A stretch of DNA of 64,000 nt from VRUE01 sp963697695 (lineage in GTDB: Bacteria; Actinomycetota; Thermoleophilia; Solirubrobacterales; 70-9). This document shows, piece by piece, positions 31,206-39,217 of the stretch (position 1 is its first letter; every line of letters starts with the position of its first letter). The DNA is taken from positions 1,240,001 to 1,304,000 of the forward strand of contig OY969094.1 in NCBI GenBank assembly GCA_963697695.1. The letters are read 5' to 3'. The position numbers and the translations under genes were made by a program. The notes below the pieces were generated by a model that was not told where the DNA came from, made no database searches, and saw only the letters and a list, made by a program, of their open reading frames with translations.

Positions 31206-32426
31206 GTGATCGACGTCGACTCCTCCTCCTTCTTCGCGATCGTCCTGGTGGCGGCGATCGCCGCCGTCACGGTCGCGATCGTGCCCAGGGGAATGGCACC
31301 GCCTGTCGTGGTGCTCGAGCTGATCCTGGGAATCGCGATCGGCCCCGAAGTCCTCGACCTGGCGCAGTCCTCGGACTTCATCGAGTTCTTCTCGAACCTC
31401 GGCCTGGGGATGCTCTTCTACTTCGCCGGCTACGAGATCGACTTCGAGCGGATCAAGGGCATGCCGCTGAAGCTCGGCGCGGTCGGCTGGCTGCTCTCGG
31501 TCGCGCTCGCCTACGGCATCGGAGGTGCTCTCGCCGCAGCCGGGGTCGTCGTCTCCTTCCTCTACACCGGCTCCGCTCTCGCCACGACTGCGATCGGCAC
31601 GCTGATCCCGATTCTGCGCGACAGCGGCGGGCTGAAGAGCCGCTTCGGCACCTACCTGCTGGCGGCCGGTGGAGCCGGCGAGTTCGGTCCGATCCTCCTC
31701 GTCACGCTCGTCCTCTCGACCGCAAGCCCACTGCACGAGGCCGCGATCCTGGTCGCTTTCGTCGTGCTGGCGCTGGCCGTCGCTCTTGCCTCGGTCCGCC
31801 TCGCCTGGCGCGGCTGGCCGGCCTTCGAGAAAACCTTCGAGGCGAGCAGCCAGCTGGCGGTGCGGATCACCGTCGTGCTGGTCTTCGGCCTCGTGCTACT
31901 GGCCAGCCAGCTCGGGCTCGACGTGCTGCTCGGCGGCTTCGTCGCCGGCATGATCACCCGCGCGGCGCTCAAGGGCCACGAGCTGCAGATCTTCGAGTCG
32001 AAGCTGACCGCGGTGGGCTTCGGCTTCTTCGTCCCCTTCTTCTTCGTCACCAGCGGCCTCGAGTTCGACCTGGCAGCACTTGGCTCGGCCGAAGCCCTGG
32101 CGGAGATGGCGCTCTTCCTCGCGCTCTTCTTGGTCGTCCGCGGAACCCCGGCGCTGCTGCTCTACCGCAGCGTGCTGAACGCAACCGAGCGCCGCGCCCT
32201 CGCCTTCTTCTCCGCCACCGAGCTACCCCTCGTCGTCGCGATCACGACGCTCGCCGTCGAGGCCGGTGAGATGCGCACCTCGACCTCCGCCGGCCTGGTC
32301 GGCGCCGCCATGCTCTCGACCCTGATCTTCCCCTTCGTCGGCATCGCCCTGCAGAAACGAGCCGACCGCGAACGGGGCGACGACCCTGCGGCCCAGCCTA
32401 TGATTGACCCTCTCCCGGGCGCGTAG
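31206..32426 (+). CDS. CPA2-family cation/proton antiporter (KefB type)
   Basis: 406 residues from GTG 31206, about twelve TM segments of the Na+/H+ exchanger fold (VVVLELILGIAIGPEVLDL, LGMLFYFAGYEIDFERIKG, GLDVLLGGFVAGMITRAALKG, FFVTSGLEFDLAAL). No C-terminal TrkA-N domain. The last four codons and the TAG stop lie inside the tRNA-Val gene (overlap 32417-32426), so the tRNA sequence supplies the stop codon. Confidence 0.88.
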   Translation: MIDVDSSSFFAIVLVAAIAAVTVAIVPRGMAPPVVVLELILGIAIGPEVLDLAQSSDFIEFFSNLGLGMLFYFAGYEIDFERIKGMPLKLGAVGWLLSVALAYGIGGALAAAGVVVSFLYTGSALATTAIGTLIPILRDSGGLKSRFGTYLLAAGGAGEFGPILLVTLVLSTASPLHEAAILVAFVVLALAVALASVRLAWRGWPAFEKTFEASSQLAVRITVVLVFGLVLLASQLGLDVLLGGFVAGMITRAALKGHELQIFESKLTAVGFGFFVPFFFVTSGLEFDLAALGSAEALAEMALFLALFLVVRGTPALLLYRSVLNATERRALAFFSATELPLVVAITTLAVEAGEMRTSTSAGLVGAAMLSTLIFPFVGIALQKRADRERGDDPAAQPMIDPLPGA

Positions 32427-32488
32427 CTCAGTGGGAGAGCGCTCGCCTCACACGCGAGAGGTCGCTGGTTCGAACCCAGCCGCGCCCA
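32417..32488 (+). tRNA. tRNA-Val (anticodon CAC)
   Basis: Acceptor GGGCGCG (32417-32423) pairs with CGCGCCC (32481-32487). D-loop GCTCAGTGGGAGAGC, anticodon stem CTCGC/GCGAG with loop CTCACAC giving CAC, and T-arm CTGGTTCGAACCCAG are all normal. Discriminator base A32488, CCA not encoded. Its 3' half is the attachment site of the island that follows. Confidence 0.96.
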
Positions 32489-32489
32489 T
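32444..32489 (+). repeat. Left attachment repeat (attL) in tRNA-Val
   Basis: A 46-bp segment covering the anticodon loop to the 3' end of tRNA-Val, repeated without a mismatch at 36856-36901 in direct orientation. This is the footprint of tyrosine-recombinase integration into a tRNA gene. Confidence 0.9.
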
Positions 32490-32689
32490 CTTCTGAATCC
32501 CACTGCTCATGTGGGGTTGCTCGACATCAGAGAGAGCTGCTCACCGGGTTCTGCGTCCGTAGAAGCACTCTCTAACCCGGCGCCAGTGCCCAGCAGTGCC
32601 CATCCGAACCCTCGGAAACTATCTTCAGCCTGCGCCCCGACTTCCGAGAAACCGTCGAACGCGCCTGCCGCCCCTAGGAGACACCCCCA

Positions 32690-32957
32690 AGTAGCTCGTC
32701 AAAGCGCACAGCCGCTCGGCTCGGCGCGCGAAGCGTCGGCAATCGTAGGTGAGCAGCCCTCGCGGCTCACCTTCCGTACAGCGCGCTCCACCGCGTCCTG
32801 CTCGCACCTCCGCAGGTCGGTCTGCTCGTAGGGCAAGCTCCAGAATCGAGAGCTGTGCCGGGTGCAGGAACAGCACTTTCGTGAGGACCGAGCGTTCCAT
32901 GATCTCGTCCTCTTGAGCAGGCGCGAGTGCGCGCCGCCGGATATCTTCGTCGTGCAT
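32690..32957 (-). pseudogene. Decayed small winged-helix-like gene
   Basis: From ATG 32957 one frame reads HDEDIRRRALAPAQEDEIM and then SVLTKVLFLHPAQLSILEL. The continuation EQDAVERAVRKVSREG lies in another frame, and LLTYDCRRFARRAERL follows back in the first. Joined, these resemble a short actinobacterial HTH family with the pattern LHPxxLT..EL followed by ERDAVERAVRDLxxxGLL, recalled rather than searched. Two compensating frameshifts make it a pseudogene. It is GC-rich, unlike the operon next to it. Confidence 0.5.
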
Positions 32958-33130
32958 GGGAGCTTCGCCTCCTGTGCCACGCCCCGGCTGTTTGCGCAGC
33001 GCGCCCGCAGCACTCAGCGTTTCGTTGCCGATCTGGCAAAGCTCGCCGAGAGACTCGACACATGACATTTGAGACAGAGATGTTGCAACTCCCAAGAACG
33101 ATTCCCACGGACGGCCCTTAGGATGAGGAC

Positions 33131-34282
33131 ATGAACGTGAACGCGCCGACGGTCGCAGCCGCACCAAGTGAGCTAGTCCTTGAAGAAGGCCTGCGGTTCG
33201 ACGCAAAGAACCCGCGCTTGGCCGACGATGAGGAGGCAGGCCAAGACGAGCTCCTCGAAACGCTTTGGCAAGACTTCGCGGTTGATGAGGTAGCGCTCTC
33301 AATCGCTGCCAACGGCTATTTCCCACACGAGCCCCTCTTTGCCACACGCGAGGATGGCGAGCTGGTCGTTATTGAGGGGAATCGGCGTCTTGCTGCAGTC
33401 CGCTTGCTGCGCCACCAGAGCCTCCGACGGCAAGTTGGCGCAACCGATCTTCCCGTCATCACAAAACAGCGTGCTAAAGAGCTCGAGGAACTTCCGGTGG
33501 TGATTGGTCCTCGGGCATCGGTCTGGCAGTACGTGGGCTTTAAGCATGTCAACGGGCCGCAAGCTTGGCGATCACACAGCAAGGCTCAATACATCGCCTG
33601 GGTCCACAACACGCTGGGTGTTCCGCTAGAGGCCATAGCAACCCAAATTGGAGATAAGCACCGGACGGTACGCCGCCTCTATCGAGCGCTCATGGTGCTT
33701 GAGCAGGCAGAGAAAGCGGGCGTATACCACGTGGAGGATCGCGCCCGAAAACAGTTCTCGTTCTCGCATCTCTACACCGGTCTTGATTACAGCGGCTTTG
33801 AGTCTTACTTGGGCATCAAACCCGACCGCTCTTATAGGCCAAATCCGATACCGAGAAAAAATCTGCAACAACTCGGACACCTCTTGGTCTGGCTTTATGG
33901 AAGTCAGAGTCTCGATGAGGAGCCGCTCATCCGTTCGCAGAACCCCGACCTTCGACGTCTCGATGCCGTACTTCAGACCAAAGATGGGCGCGCCGCACTA
34001 GAGCGTGGGTTGGGACTCAGTGTTTCCCACGACATTAGTCGCGGAGACGATGCACTGCTACGCGAGGCTCTACTTGATGCGCGTCAGTCTTTGCAGGAGG
34101 CTCGTGGCAAGCTACTAACTGGATACTCTGGCGAGCGCGATCTCAAGCAAATAGCCGAGGAGATATTGGCTCTTGCCGAGAGCATTGATGAAGAGATGGC
34201 TACGGAACAAACACGGCTTCGAAAGCAAAAACGTCGCAGCCGACAAGCCAAAGTACAGAAGGCCAGTACAGGGCGGAAGTAG
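33131..34282 (+). CDS. ParB/Srx-fold protein with HTH, island operon gene 1
   Basis: 383 residues, ATG 33131 with GAGGAC SD. Residues 12-95 form a ParB-like N-terminal domain: NPRLADDEEAGQDELLETLW, ALSIAANGYFPHEPLFA and VVIEGNRRLAAVRLL, where EGNRR replaces the ParB GERR/GHHR box. An HTH lies near 165-188 (IATQIGDKHRTVRRLYRAL). The C-terminal 60 residues are coiled and strongly basic (RLRKQKRRSRQAKVQK). It is not a partition gene: no parA is near, and it leads an operon with a nuclease-like protein and a methyltransferase. It may be the DNA-binding or nucleotide-dependent switch of that system. Confidence 0.8.
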   Translation: MNVNAPTVAAAPSELVLEEGLRFDAKNPRLADDEEAGQDELLETLWQDFAVDEVALSIAANGYFPHEPLFATREDGELVVIEGNRRLAAVRLLRHQSLRRQVGATDLPVITKQRAKELEELPVVIGPRASVWQYVGFKHVNGPQAWRSHSKAQYIAWVHNTLGVPLEAIATQIGDKHRTVRRLYRALMVLEQAEKAGVYHVEDRARKQFSFSHLYTGLDYSGFESYLGIKPDRSYRPNPIPRKNLQQLGHLLVWLYGSQSLDEEPLIRSQNPDLRRLDAVLQTKDGRAALERGLGLSVSHDISRGDDALLREALLDARQSLQEARGKLLTGYSGERDLKQIAEEILALAESIDEEMATEQTRLRKQKRRSRQAKVQKASTGRK

Positions 34283-34284
34283 TT

Positions 34285-35235
34285 GTGCCTGGCCTCACGG
34301 TGCCCGCAGCGACGGCCGCTCCTGGCGAACTAGCTGACTGGCTAGAGATAGAAGCTCTGCTGGCGGCTGATCGAAACAGCTCAACGCAGGACCTCGCGAG
34401 TGCTCTGCGCCGCACCGGAAGCAGCGAGGAGGTTGAGATTGAGCGAGCCATTGAGCGCCCAACCGACCCAGTGGACGATCGTGGCGGTGAGACGATCGAG
34501 CCTATAGCTGAGGCGGCCTTTGAGGAGGTCGAGGATCGGGTCATCGCCTGTGGTGGAAGGTATCCCTTCCGGGTAGATGGAGCGCTCCTTCAGGGCACGC
34601 AACGAGTTCGCGATTCCCTCTACACGTTTCTGCTGCTGCTTTCTAAATGCGGCAAGGAGGCGGGCCCAAATGGCCTGAACGTTGCTCAGCTCTTCGAGGA
34701 GGTCGCGGAGGTCGCAATAGGCAATTGCATGGGCGGGGAAAAGAACGGCGTGTTGACATACCAATTCGGATTTCCACGCCGAATCAATCCCGCAGGGTTT
34801 CGGGATGCACTGGATGATCTCTGCGACCGCACCGGAGAGGGTGTCCAGTCAAAGGCACGGCCTACACGTCACGACCAAAAGGATGCTGGTCTGGACTTGG
34901 TGGCCTGGAGACCCTTCCCCGATGGCAGACGAGGGCTAATTATGGCGTGGGGACAGTGTGCAACAGGGGCAAACTGGCGATCAAAGTTGAGCGATTTGAA
35001 TCCAGAGAATTGGGCTACGACGTGGATGACAGAACGCCCTGCTGTCGTTCCTCTGCCAGCTTTTTTCGTTCCTCATCGCATTGACCGTGACCATTGGGAT
35101 GTCTCGGCAATCAATGCTGGACTTCTCTTTGATCGCTGTCGAATTGCAGCCTTTGGCCACCCGCTCCCTAAGGAGCTACGGGACGGGTGCCAAGCCTATA
35201 GCCGTCATGTATTGGCCAACGAGGCGCTGTCATGA
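34285..35235 (+). CDS. PD-(D/E)XK-like putative nuclease, island operon gene 2
   Basis: 316 residues, GTG 34285 two bases after the previous stop. The N-terminal 110 residues are acidic and variable. Residues 130-240 look like a restriction-endonuclease core: LFEEVAEVAIGNCMGG (helix with Glu 139/142), then DAGLDLVAWRPFPDG (Asp 200/204), LIMAWGQCATGANWRSKL with Gln 224 and Lys 234. A D-x(n)-WGQ arrangement with Gln in place of Lys is a recognised PD-(D/E)XK variation, but the assignment is by eye. It overlaps the methyltransferase start (ATGA). It would be the effector if this is a restriction-like system. Confidence 0.6.
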   Translation: MPGLTVPAATAAPGELADWLEIEALLAADRNSSTQDLASALRRTGSSEEVEIERAIERPTDPVDDRGGETIEPIAEAAFEEVEDRVIACGGRYPFRVDGALLQGTQRVRDSLYTFLLLLSKCGKEAGPNGLNVAQLFEEVAEVAIGNCMGGEKNGVLTYQFGFPRRINPAGFRDALDDLCDRTGEGVQSKARPTRHDQKDAGLDLVAWRPFPDGRRGLIMAWGQCATGANWRSKLSDLNPENWATTWMTERPAVVPLPAFFVPHRIDRDHWDVSAINAGLLFDRCRIAAFGHPLPKELRDGCQAYSRHVLANEALS

Positions 35236-36326
35236 GGCACCGATTCCACGCACTCTGTCCGTACTTCGCCATGTTCCCTGAGAGCTTTGCAGAACATTGG
35301 ATCGGCAAACTAACTAAACCAGGTGATGTAATCCTTGATCCATTTTGCGGACGAGGAACGGCGCCCTTTCAGGCTGTTCTTATGGAACGAAATGCGATTG
35401 GATCCGATATCAACCCAGTTGCCTACTGCATCACTCGCGCAAAGACAAATGCACCTGCCCCCGCTGCACTTCGGGCCCGCATCACCTCACTGGAGCGCGC
35501 CTATTGTCCCCCGGACCATCGAGATGAGGAAGATCAGCTTCCGGAGTTCTTCCAATACGCGTTCTCTTCGACAACGCTAAATCAGCTCCTATTTCTGAGG
35601 TCGCGATTGAGGTGGGATCGCAGTGATGTTGACTGCATGCTCGCCGCCCTAGTGCTTGGTTCTCTGCATGGCGAATCAGCACGGTCACCGTCTTATCTCT
35701 CAAACCAAATGCCGAGGACAATCAGCACTAAGCCTGCTTATTCGATCCGCTATTGGCAAAAGAACAATCTAAGTCCGCCACTACGCGACACGTTTGGGCT
35801 GCTTCGTGACCGCGTCAGTTACCGATATGCGTCTGAGCCTCCAAGCCTTCAAGCAACGGTGCTTTGCTCGGACATGCGTGAGCTATCTCGACAATCGACA
35901 ATTACCACCCAAGATGTTCGCACGGTGATTACGTCGCCACCCTATCTCGACATAACTAACTTTGAGGAGGACCAGTGGCTTCGTCTATGGTTTTTGGGTG
36001 GACCTCCTAATCCAACACGCAACCAAATTTCAAACGATGATCGTCATTACGGCCTTGACAGCTACTGGTCGATGATTGCTGATATGTGGCGTACTCTTGG
36101 GAGAGTATTGGCGCCGAATAGCGACGTGGTTCTACGACTCGGGTTCAAGCAACTTTCTCCTCAGCGAATTGCTGACGGCGTGCTAGGAGCCGCGGCTCTA
36201 TCGAAAAGGCAGGTGCGTCTTATCAGTCACGAGGCTAGTGATATCCAGAAGCGCCAAACCGGATCATTTCGTCCTGGATCTAAGGGGTGCCTGCGTGAGG
36301 TAGACGTTCATCTCAAGGTTGCTTAG
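35232..36326 (+). CDS. DNA methyltransferase (N6-A/N4-C type), island operon gene 3
   Basis: 364 residues, ATG 35232. SAM-binding motif I is DPFCGRGTAPFQAVL (36-50) with the following acidic GSDINPVAY, and catalytic motif IV is TSPPYLDI (234-241). The order I before IV, with about 190 residues between them, differs from the common beta class where SPPY precedes DPF. The middle region (110-230) may be the target-recognition part. C-terminus ends REVDVHLKVA and overlaps the convergent membrane gene by 3-4 bases. Likely protects host DNA against, or marks it for, the partner proteins. Confidence 0.88.
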   Translation: MRHRFHALCPYFAMFPESFAEHWIGKLTKPGDVILDPFCGRGTAPFQAVLMERNAIGSDINPVAYCITRAKTNAPAPAALRARITSLERAYCPPDHRDEEDQLPEFFQYAFSSTTLNQLLFLRSRLRWDRSDVDCMLAALVLGSLHGESARSPSYLSNQMPRTISTKPAYSIRYWQKNNLSPPLRDTFGLLRDRVSYRYASEPPSLQATVLCSDMRELSRQSTITTQDVRTVITSPPYLDITNFEEDQWLRLWFLGGPPNPTRNQISNDDRHYGLDSYWSMIADMWRTLGRVLAPNSDVVLRLGFKQLSPQRIADGVLGAAALSKRQVRLISHEASDIQKRQTGSFRPGSKGCLREVDVHLKVA

Positions 36327-36688
36327 CTGCCTTGCTTTTGGCTCCATCCATGAGGCGCAGTGCTGGCGCCTAGCCCAACGTGGCCCCAAATTGTCGCCGC
36401 GATGCTTCCTATCCCGATGATCCCGAGTGCAATTGTTAGCCGGACAAGCCAGTTAGTCATCTTCTCCATGCTGGCCTGCAGCTCGACGAGATGCTCCTCG
36501 CGTTCGGTGCCTTCCCTCCAGCGTTCTCCCAGAAATTGACCGAACTCCGCGCTTGGCAGCGCATCAATGGCCTGATTCGTCTTTCGTTGCCTCCACCATA
36601 GGCTAATCAGGATTCCCGAAAACATGCCGGGGGGATTCTGGACATCGGCCAGCCTCCTCCAACCAAACCTGTCGCGTCCTTGACTCAT
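36323..36688 (-). CDS. Small membrane protein at the island end
   Basis: 121 residues from ATG 36688. N-terminal half polar and basic, with FSGILISLWWRQRKTNQ; middle predicted coiled helix (WREGTEREEHLVELQASMEKM); C-terminal TM segment LTIALGIIGIGSIAATIWGHVG. Convergent to the methyltransferase. Membrane partners are common in abortive-type defence, but no family is recognised and the link is only positional. Confidence 0.55.
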   Translation of the reverse strand: MSQGRDRFGWRRLADVQNPPGMFSGILISLWWRQRKTNQAIDALPSAEFGQFLGERWREGTEREEHLVELQASMEKMTNWLVRLTIALGIIGIGSIAATIWGHVGLGASTAPHGWSQKQGS

Positions 36689-36855
36689 TAACGAGGATCG
36701 CAAGCGGATCGGCTGATCATGCTGGGCACCAGTGCCAACGCGCCGAGAATCGACCACAAACTGCAGCTATCTGCTGGCTCAGAGAATCGATGGCGGAAGT
36801 GCATCATTCCGCTTGGGATGAGGGTTTGGAGCCGATTTTCGCCTCCTCTGCGGTG

Positions 36856-36901
36856 CGCCTCACACGCGAGAGGTCGCTGGTTCGAACCCAGCCGCGCCCA
36901 T
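36856..36901 (+). repeat. Right attachment repeat (attR), partial tRNA-Val copy
   Basis: A 46-bp copy of 32444-32489 without a mismatch, preceded by unrelated sequence, so the 5' half of the tRNA is absent. It marks the right boundary of the island; only 7 bp separate it from the stop of vapC. Confidence 0.9.
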
Positions 36902-36908
36902 GCTTGCC

Positions 36909-37313
36909 CTATCGCAGCAACTGCACCCGGCAGGCCAGGCCGGGAACCTTGGTCGATTTGAGGTCTCCGGATATAACGACCTCTGTTTCGGGGTCCGCCT
37001 CTGCGCTGGCAAGGATCAGGGCATCGGGCATTCGCAGTGACTTCAGCTGGGATCTGAAATTCGCTGCGATGTCAGCAATAGCGATGTCAACCGGCAGGAT
37101 CTCCGAAATCAGATCGCCAAAGAATCCCTTGACGAGACCCTCGTCGTGATGCCCAAGCCGAACTCCGGTCAGCACCTCGGCATAGGTCACAACCGAGACA
37201 AGAAGACGCTGGCTCCGGATTAGGTCGCGGATCGCCGCGCTGGCGGCCTCATGCAGGGCATCGTCTCGATCGAGAAAGCCAACGACGGCATCCGAATCGA
37301 GGACCACCGCCAC
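36909..37313 (-). CDS. vapC: PIN-domain toxin VapC
   Basis: 134 residues from GTG 37313. PIN-domain acidic residues: VLDSDAVVGFLDRDD (Asp 6/8), SVVTYAEVLTGV (Glu), MPDALILASAE (Asp) and VISGD near the end. Predicted ribonuclease toxin of a type II module. It overlaps its antitoxin frame by 94 nt and lies just outside the island boundary. Confidence 0.88.
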   Translation of the reverse strand: MAVVLDSDAVVGFLDRDDALHEAASAAIRDLIRSQRLLVSVVTYAEVLTGVRLGHHDEGLVKGFFGDLISEILPVDIAIADIAANFRSQLKSLRMPDALILASAEADPETEVVISGDLKSTKVPGLACRVQLLR

Positions 37314-37534
37314 TCCCCGCGCAGCCCTTCCACTTGCTGGCGCAGAGCACCCCCGGTTCTCAGACAGCCGGAATAGCGATCGATTAGCTCATCGATCCGC
37401 GTCAGCACCACCCTTCCTGGGCCCGCAGACTCCACCTTGAGGGTGTCGCCAGCCCCAAGCCCTGCGGTGCGAAATGTTCCTGCCGGAATCGTCACCTGAT
37501 GCTTGGAGGAGACCTTGGTCTGGTTTCGTGGCAT
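37220..37534 (-). CDS. vapB: AbrB/SpoVT-type antitoxin VapB
   Basis: 104 residues from ATG 37534. The N-terminal 50 residues are a swapped-hairpin AbrB domain: KVSSKHQVTIPAGTFRTAGLGAGDTLKVES and GRVVLTRIDELIDRY. The rest (ALRQQVEGLRGEW) is the toxin-binding part. The frame runs 94 nt into vapC before stopping; normal pairs overlap by a few bases, so a frameshift may have extended it by about 30 residues. An inverted repeat just upstream is a likely autoregulatory site. Confidence 0.82.
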   Translation of the reverse strand: MPRNQTKVSSKHQVTIPAGTFRTAGLGAGDTLKVESAGPGRVVLTRIDELIDRYSGCLRTGGALRQQVEGLRGEWRWSSIRMPSLAFSIETMPCMRPPARRSAT

Positions 37535-37535
37535 T

Positions 37536-37565
37536 TTCTTTACTTTTTTATTGATCTGTAAAGAA
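37536..37565 (-). promoter_or_regulatory. Inverted repeat upstream of vapBC
   Basis: TTCTTTAC (37536-37543) and GTAAAGAA (37558-37565) form an 8-bp dyad with a 14-bp AT-rich spacer, directly upstream of vapB. Typical place and form for autorepression by a VapBC complex. Confidence 0.6.
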
Positions 37566-37716
37566 TAGACAGGGTTCTGCATCGGGGGCAAGACCAGTAA
37601 GGAGCCGACTGCCCCTCAATCTCTAGGTAGACGAAGTCCCCCTCCATAAGAGCTCAGTCCCGAGGCGAGAGCTTCTGCACGGCCCAGGCATTGCGACGAG
37701 CTCCTCGCGATTGCGC

Positions 37717-38103
37717 TCAGCTTTCCTGCTCGACCACGGCCAGGATGTTGCCGGCCGGGTCCTTGAACCAGGCGATCTTCGGCCCGGGGCCGCTTGCAAT
37801 TCCCTTCTCGTCCTGTTCGAAGCCCTCGTAGCGCTCGAACTGCACGCCGCGCTCGACCAGTCCGTCGACCGCTCCCTCGACGTCGTCGACTTCGAAGTTG
37901 AGGATCGTGTAGGTGGCGGGCGTGAAGTCGGGCTTGCTGTAGACCAGAGTGTCTCTGCCATCGGCGAGCTGCAGCGACATCACGCCGAACTCCTCGCTGA
38001 GCACGGTCGAGCCCAGCCCCAGCGTCTCGCCGTAGAACTCACGGGCCTTGTCGACATCGTCGACGGCGAAGCTGCTGGTCGCCTTCGTGTTCGTGAACAT
38101 CAC
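37717..38103 (-). CDS. VOC-family (glyoxalase-like) protein
   Basis: 128 residues. Two beta-alpha-beta-beta-beta repeats: SSFAVDDVDKAREFYGETLGL to SLQLADGRDTLVYSKP, and TILNFEVDDVEGAVDGLVERGV to AWFKDPAGNILAVVEQ. The second repeat has the FKDPxGNxLxxxE metal-site Glu. Small stand-alone VOC proteins act in detoxification or antibiotic binding; the substrate cannot be told. Confidence 0.88.
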   Translation of the reverse strand: MMFTNTKATSSFAVDDVDKAREFYGETLGLGSTVLSEEFGVMSLQLADGRDTLVYSKPDFTPATYTILNFEVDDVEGAVDGLVERGVQFERYEGFEQDEKGIASGPGPKIAWFKDPAGNILAVVEQES

Positions 38104-38144
38104 CGGCTCCTCTCGTTGGGTGCGAGGACTCCTCGCATCATCCT

Positions 38145-38492
38145 CTACCCGGACAGCTCTGGAATATGGCGCGCCAGGTGGGTGGCAATCGTCTCGCGGA
38201 CCCAGGCCTGGGTCTGGGCGTCGGCCATGCGATAGCGGCCGAGCAGCATCTTTTGGTCACTCAGCGGCAGGCCGGCGATCTCCCAGTGAACTGCGAGGCG
38301 CTCGAAGAGCAACTCCGAGCGGCGGCGCCAAGCGTCGTCCTGCGAGGTGGCGGCCGTCGCAGGACCCTCACCGATCTTCGCGATCGTCCCAGCGCTGAGC
38401 GATTCGCGCAGCGTCAGGACGTTGCCCTCGCCGTCGACGTAGTCGACCGTCGCAACCTTCTCCCGTGGACGTCGCTTTTTGCGCTTGGCCAT
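38145..38492 (-). CDS. Conserved hypothetical protein downstream of arfB
   Basis: 115 residues: basic start MAKRKKRRPREKVATVDYVDGEGN, then a helical body (DDAWRRRSELLFERLAVHWEIAGLPL, KMLLGRYRMADAQTQAWVRETI). No family recognised. ATG 38492 shares a base with the arfB stop (TGATG), so it is co-translated with the ribosome-rescue gene and could act in translation. Confidence 0.7.
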   Translation of the reverse strand: MAKRKKRRPREKVATVDYVDGEGNVLTLRESLSAGTIAKIGEGPATAATSQDDAWRRRSELLFERLAVHWEIAGLPLSDQKMLLGRYRMADAQTQAWVRETIATHLARHIPELSG

Positions 38493-38896
38493 CAGCCTTC
38501 GTATCCGGGCGGTTTGCGGCGGGCGCGCTTACGTTCGCCAGAACGACGCTTCTCTTCCAAACGACGCTCACGCGAAGCGCGAGTCGGTCTGGTCGGACGC
38601 CGCCGCCGTGGCGTGGCGAGCCCCGCCGCGATCTTCTCGGCCAGCCGTTGCAGGGCGAGCTCGCGGTTGCGCGCCTGACCGCGAGCGTCCTGGGCGACGG
38701 CGGTCAGGACCGGCCCCGCCCGTTCGTTCAGGCGCTGACGCTGACGCTCGTCGAGCGCGGTCGACGCACCGACGTCGAAGACCGCCTCGACCCGAGAGGC
38801 GGTCACGTTGGCGTGCTGCCCGCCCGGCCCAGAGGAACGGCTGGCGCGCAGCTCGATCTCACTCAGCGGGATCGAGAGCCGGTCATCGATTCTCAG
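38492..38896 (-). CDS. arfB: Peptidyl-tRNA hydrolase ArfB-like (YaeJ)
   Basis: About 134 residues. RF-1-like catalytic loop SSGPGGQHANVTASRVEAVFDV with GGQ, then a basic C-terminal tail (RERRLEEKRRSGERKRARRKPP) that in ArfB enters the empty mRNA channel of stalled ribosomes. No ATG/GTG fits the domain start; CTG 38896-38894 overlaps the phhB TGA as CTGA, just like the ATGA/GTGA junctions elsewhere here, and is proposed as start. Confidence 0.85.
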   Translation of the reverse strand: MRIDDRLSIPLSEIELRASRSSGPGGQHANVTASRVEAVFDVGASTALDERQRQRLNERAGPVLTAVAQDARGQARNRELALQRLAEKIAAGLATPRRRRPTRPTRASRERRLEEKRRSGERKRARRKPPGYEG

Positions 38897-39180
38897 CCGC
38901 TCGGCGATAGGGCGTCGACCTTCCCGGCCAACTCGAAGTCGGCAGCGGTGAGACCGCCCTCGGAGTGGGTGGAGATCGTCACCGTCACCTTGTCCCACGA
39001 AATCGCCAGATCCGGGTGATGGTTCATCGCCTCGGCCGGCTCGACCAGGCTCTCGACAAAGCGCACGGAGCCAACGAAGTCGTTGCACTCGAACGTCTTC
39101 GCAATCGCCTCGCCCGAGCGCTCCCACCCCGGCAGATCCGCAAGCTTGGCGTCGATCTCGGTGTCGCTCAAAAGTGCCAT
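38893..39180 (-). CDS. phhB: Pterin-4a-carbinolamine dehydratase
   Basis: 95 residues from ATG 39180. Short DCoH fold: DLPGWERSGEAIAKTFECNDF, FVESLVEPAEAMNHHPDLAISWDKVTVTISTHSEGGLT (the NHHP and W..V.V.L.TH motifs). Recycles tetrahydropterin or serves in molybdopterin-type metabolism; no aromatic hydroxylase is seen nearby. Confidence 0.93.
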   Translation of the reverse strand: MALLSDTEIDAKLADLPGWERSGEAIAKTFECNDFVGSVRFVESLVEPAEAMNHHPDLAISWDKVTVTISTHSEGGLTAADFELAGKVDALSPSG

Positions 39181-39217
39181 CTCATAATTATGCTGGCACG
39201 GTGGTGACAAGGACGCA

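Larger units (their letters stand above)
32490..36901 (+). mobile_element. tRNA-Val integrated genomic island (integrase-less)
   Basis: About 4.4 kb between the two 46-bp att copies. Base composition from about 33.1 kb on is visibly lower in GC than the surroundings, with many A/T third positions. Contents: a decayed host-like gene on the minus strand, a three-gene operon (ParB-like, PD-(D/E)XK-like, DNA methyltransferase) and a convergent small membrane protein. No integrase or excisionase is present, so it was mobilised in trans or has lost its own recombinase. Cargo looks like a DNA modification/defence unit. Confidence 0.85.

Noticed and set aside
33131..34282. Chromosome partitioning ParB
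   Set aside because: No ParA, no parS-like repeats, C-terminus and neighbours fit a defence or modification operon instead.
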